Below, in pieces: positions 6,286 through 6,341 of a stretch of DNA of 6,341 nucleotides. Source of the DNA: Rickettsiales bacterium (GTDB lineage: Bacteria; Pseudomonadota; Alphaproteobacteria; Rickettsiales; Rickettsiaceae); contig CANNRM010000035.1 of NCBI GenBank assembly GCA_947508155.1, positions 1-6,341 on the forward strand. Reading direction: 5' to 3'. Position 1 is the stretch's first letter, and the number at the start of each line of letters is the position of its first letter. The notes beneath the pieces are model-generated. The model was not told the origin of the DNA and did no database searches. It was given only the letters and a program-made list of their open reading frames with translations. A program made the translations under genes and the position numbers.

Positions 6286-6341
6286 TCAAAAACTCATTTC
6301 TTTCATTGCTGCCATCTCTGCGGGTTTTTTTAAACCAACCC
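6286..6341 (-). CDS. Possible C-terminal end of a convergent gene running in from the right edge
   Basis: On the minus strand an open frame enters from the window edge and stops at TGA (6288-6286). Its 18 residues read VGLKKPAEMAAMKEMSF-like (Lys/Met/Ala rich, starting VGLKKPAEM). The composition looks protein-like, and a convergent neighbour would explain the inverted repeat between it and priA. The stretch is too short to identify a family and could be chance. Confidence 0.22.
   Translation of the reverse strand, partial: VGLKKPAEMAAMKEMSF

Noticed and set aside
6250..6332. A possible terminator: TGGCAATGA and TCATTGCTGCCA before a run of seven T residues
   Set aside because: The arms are more than 40 bases apart, imperfect, and not adjacent to the T-run, so it does not make a convincing intrinsic terminator.
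1..6341. CRISPR arrays, tRNA genes or phage/defence systems
   Set aside because: No regularly spaced repeats, no cloverleaf sequence and no such protein families were seen on either strand.

Overview
The window looks like part of an AT-rich alphaproteobacterial genome of the order Rickettsiales. This rests on the rickettsial-type IscS, on the compact PriA, on the Rrf2-desulfurase fusion (an architecture I recall from annotated Ehrlichia/Anaplasma genomes), on the long form of ribosomal protein L36, and on small palindromic repeats placed between genes. I cannot name a genus.

Layout. The end of rpmJ (L36) runs in from the left edge on the + strand (1-101). The gap at 102-421 holds no convincing gene but two separate palindromic elements: a double hairpin at 194-247 and a 108-bp element with 19-bp perfect terminal inverted repeats at 316-423. 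The second reaches into the stop codon of iscS. Next comes a minus-strand operon read from right to left. Its first gene (3249-1672) fuses an IscR-type Rrf2 Fe-S sensor to a group I cysteine desulfurase. It overlaps the second gene, iscS (1675-422), by four bases (ATGA). No iscU, iscA, hscA, hscB or fdx follows iscS.

The intergenic region 3250-3443 is the regulatory centre. On the minus strand it has a near-consensus promoter (TTGACT, 17-bp spacer, TATGAT). A 25-bp palindrome overlaps its -35 box and matches the E. coli IscR type 1 operator consensus at 22 of 25 positions by my count. Together with a regulator whose Cys92/Cys98/Cys104/His107 and Glu43 sit at the same residue numbers as in E. 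coli IscR, this supports negative autoregulation by an Fe-S-loaded, desulfurase-tethered IscR. A possible 31-codon upstream ORF may couple translation into the fusion gene. A 10-nt inverted repeat flanks the promoter.

On the + strand from the same region runs an alpha/beta-hydrolase gene (3444-4145) with a strong Shine-Dalgarno sequence. It is followed by priA (4227-6158), the replication-restart helicase, which has all eight zinc-binding cysteines. After priA, 6159-6285 holds a nested inverted repeat. A short minus-strand frame at 6286-6341 could be the C-terminus of a convergent gene.

The most interesting unit is the self-regulated two-desulfurase operon: an Fe-S sensor physically joined to one sulfur donor and translationally coupled to a second, with an operator that may also influence the divergent hydrolase gene.
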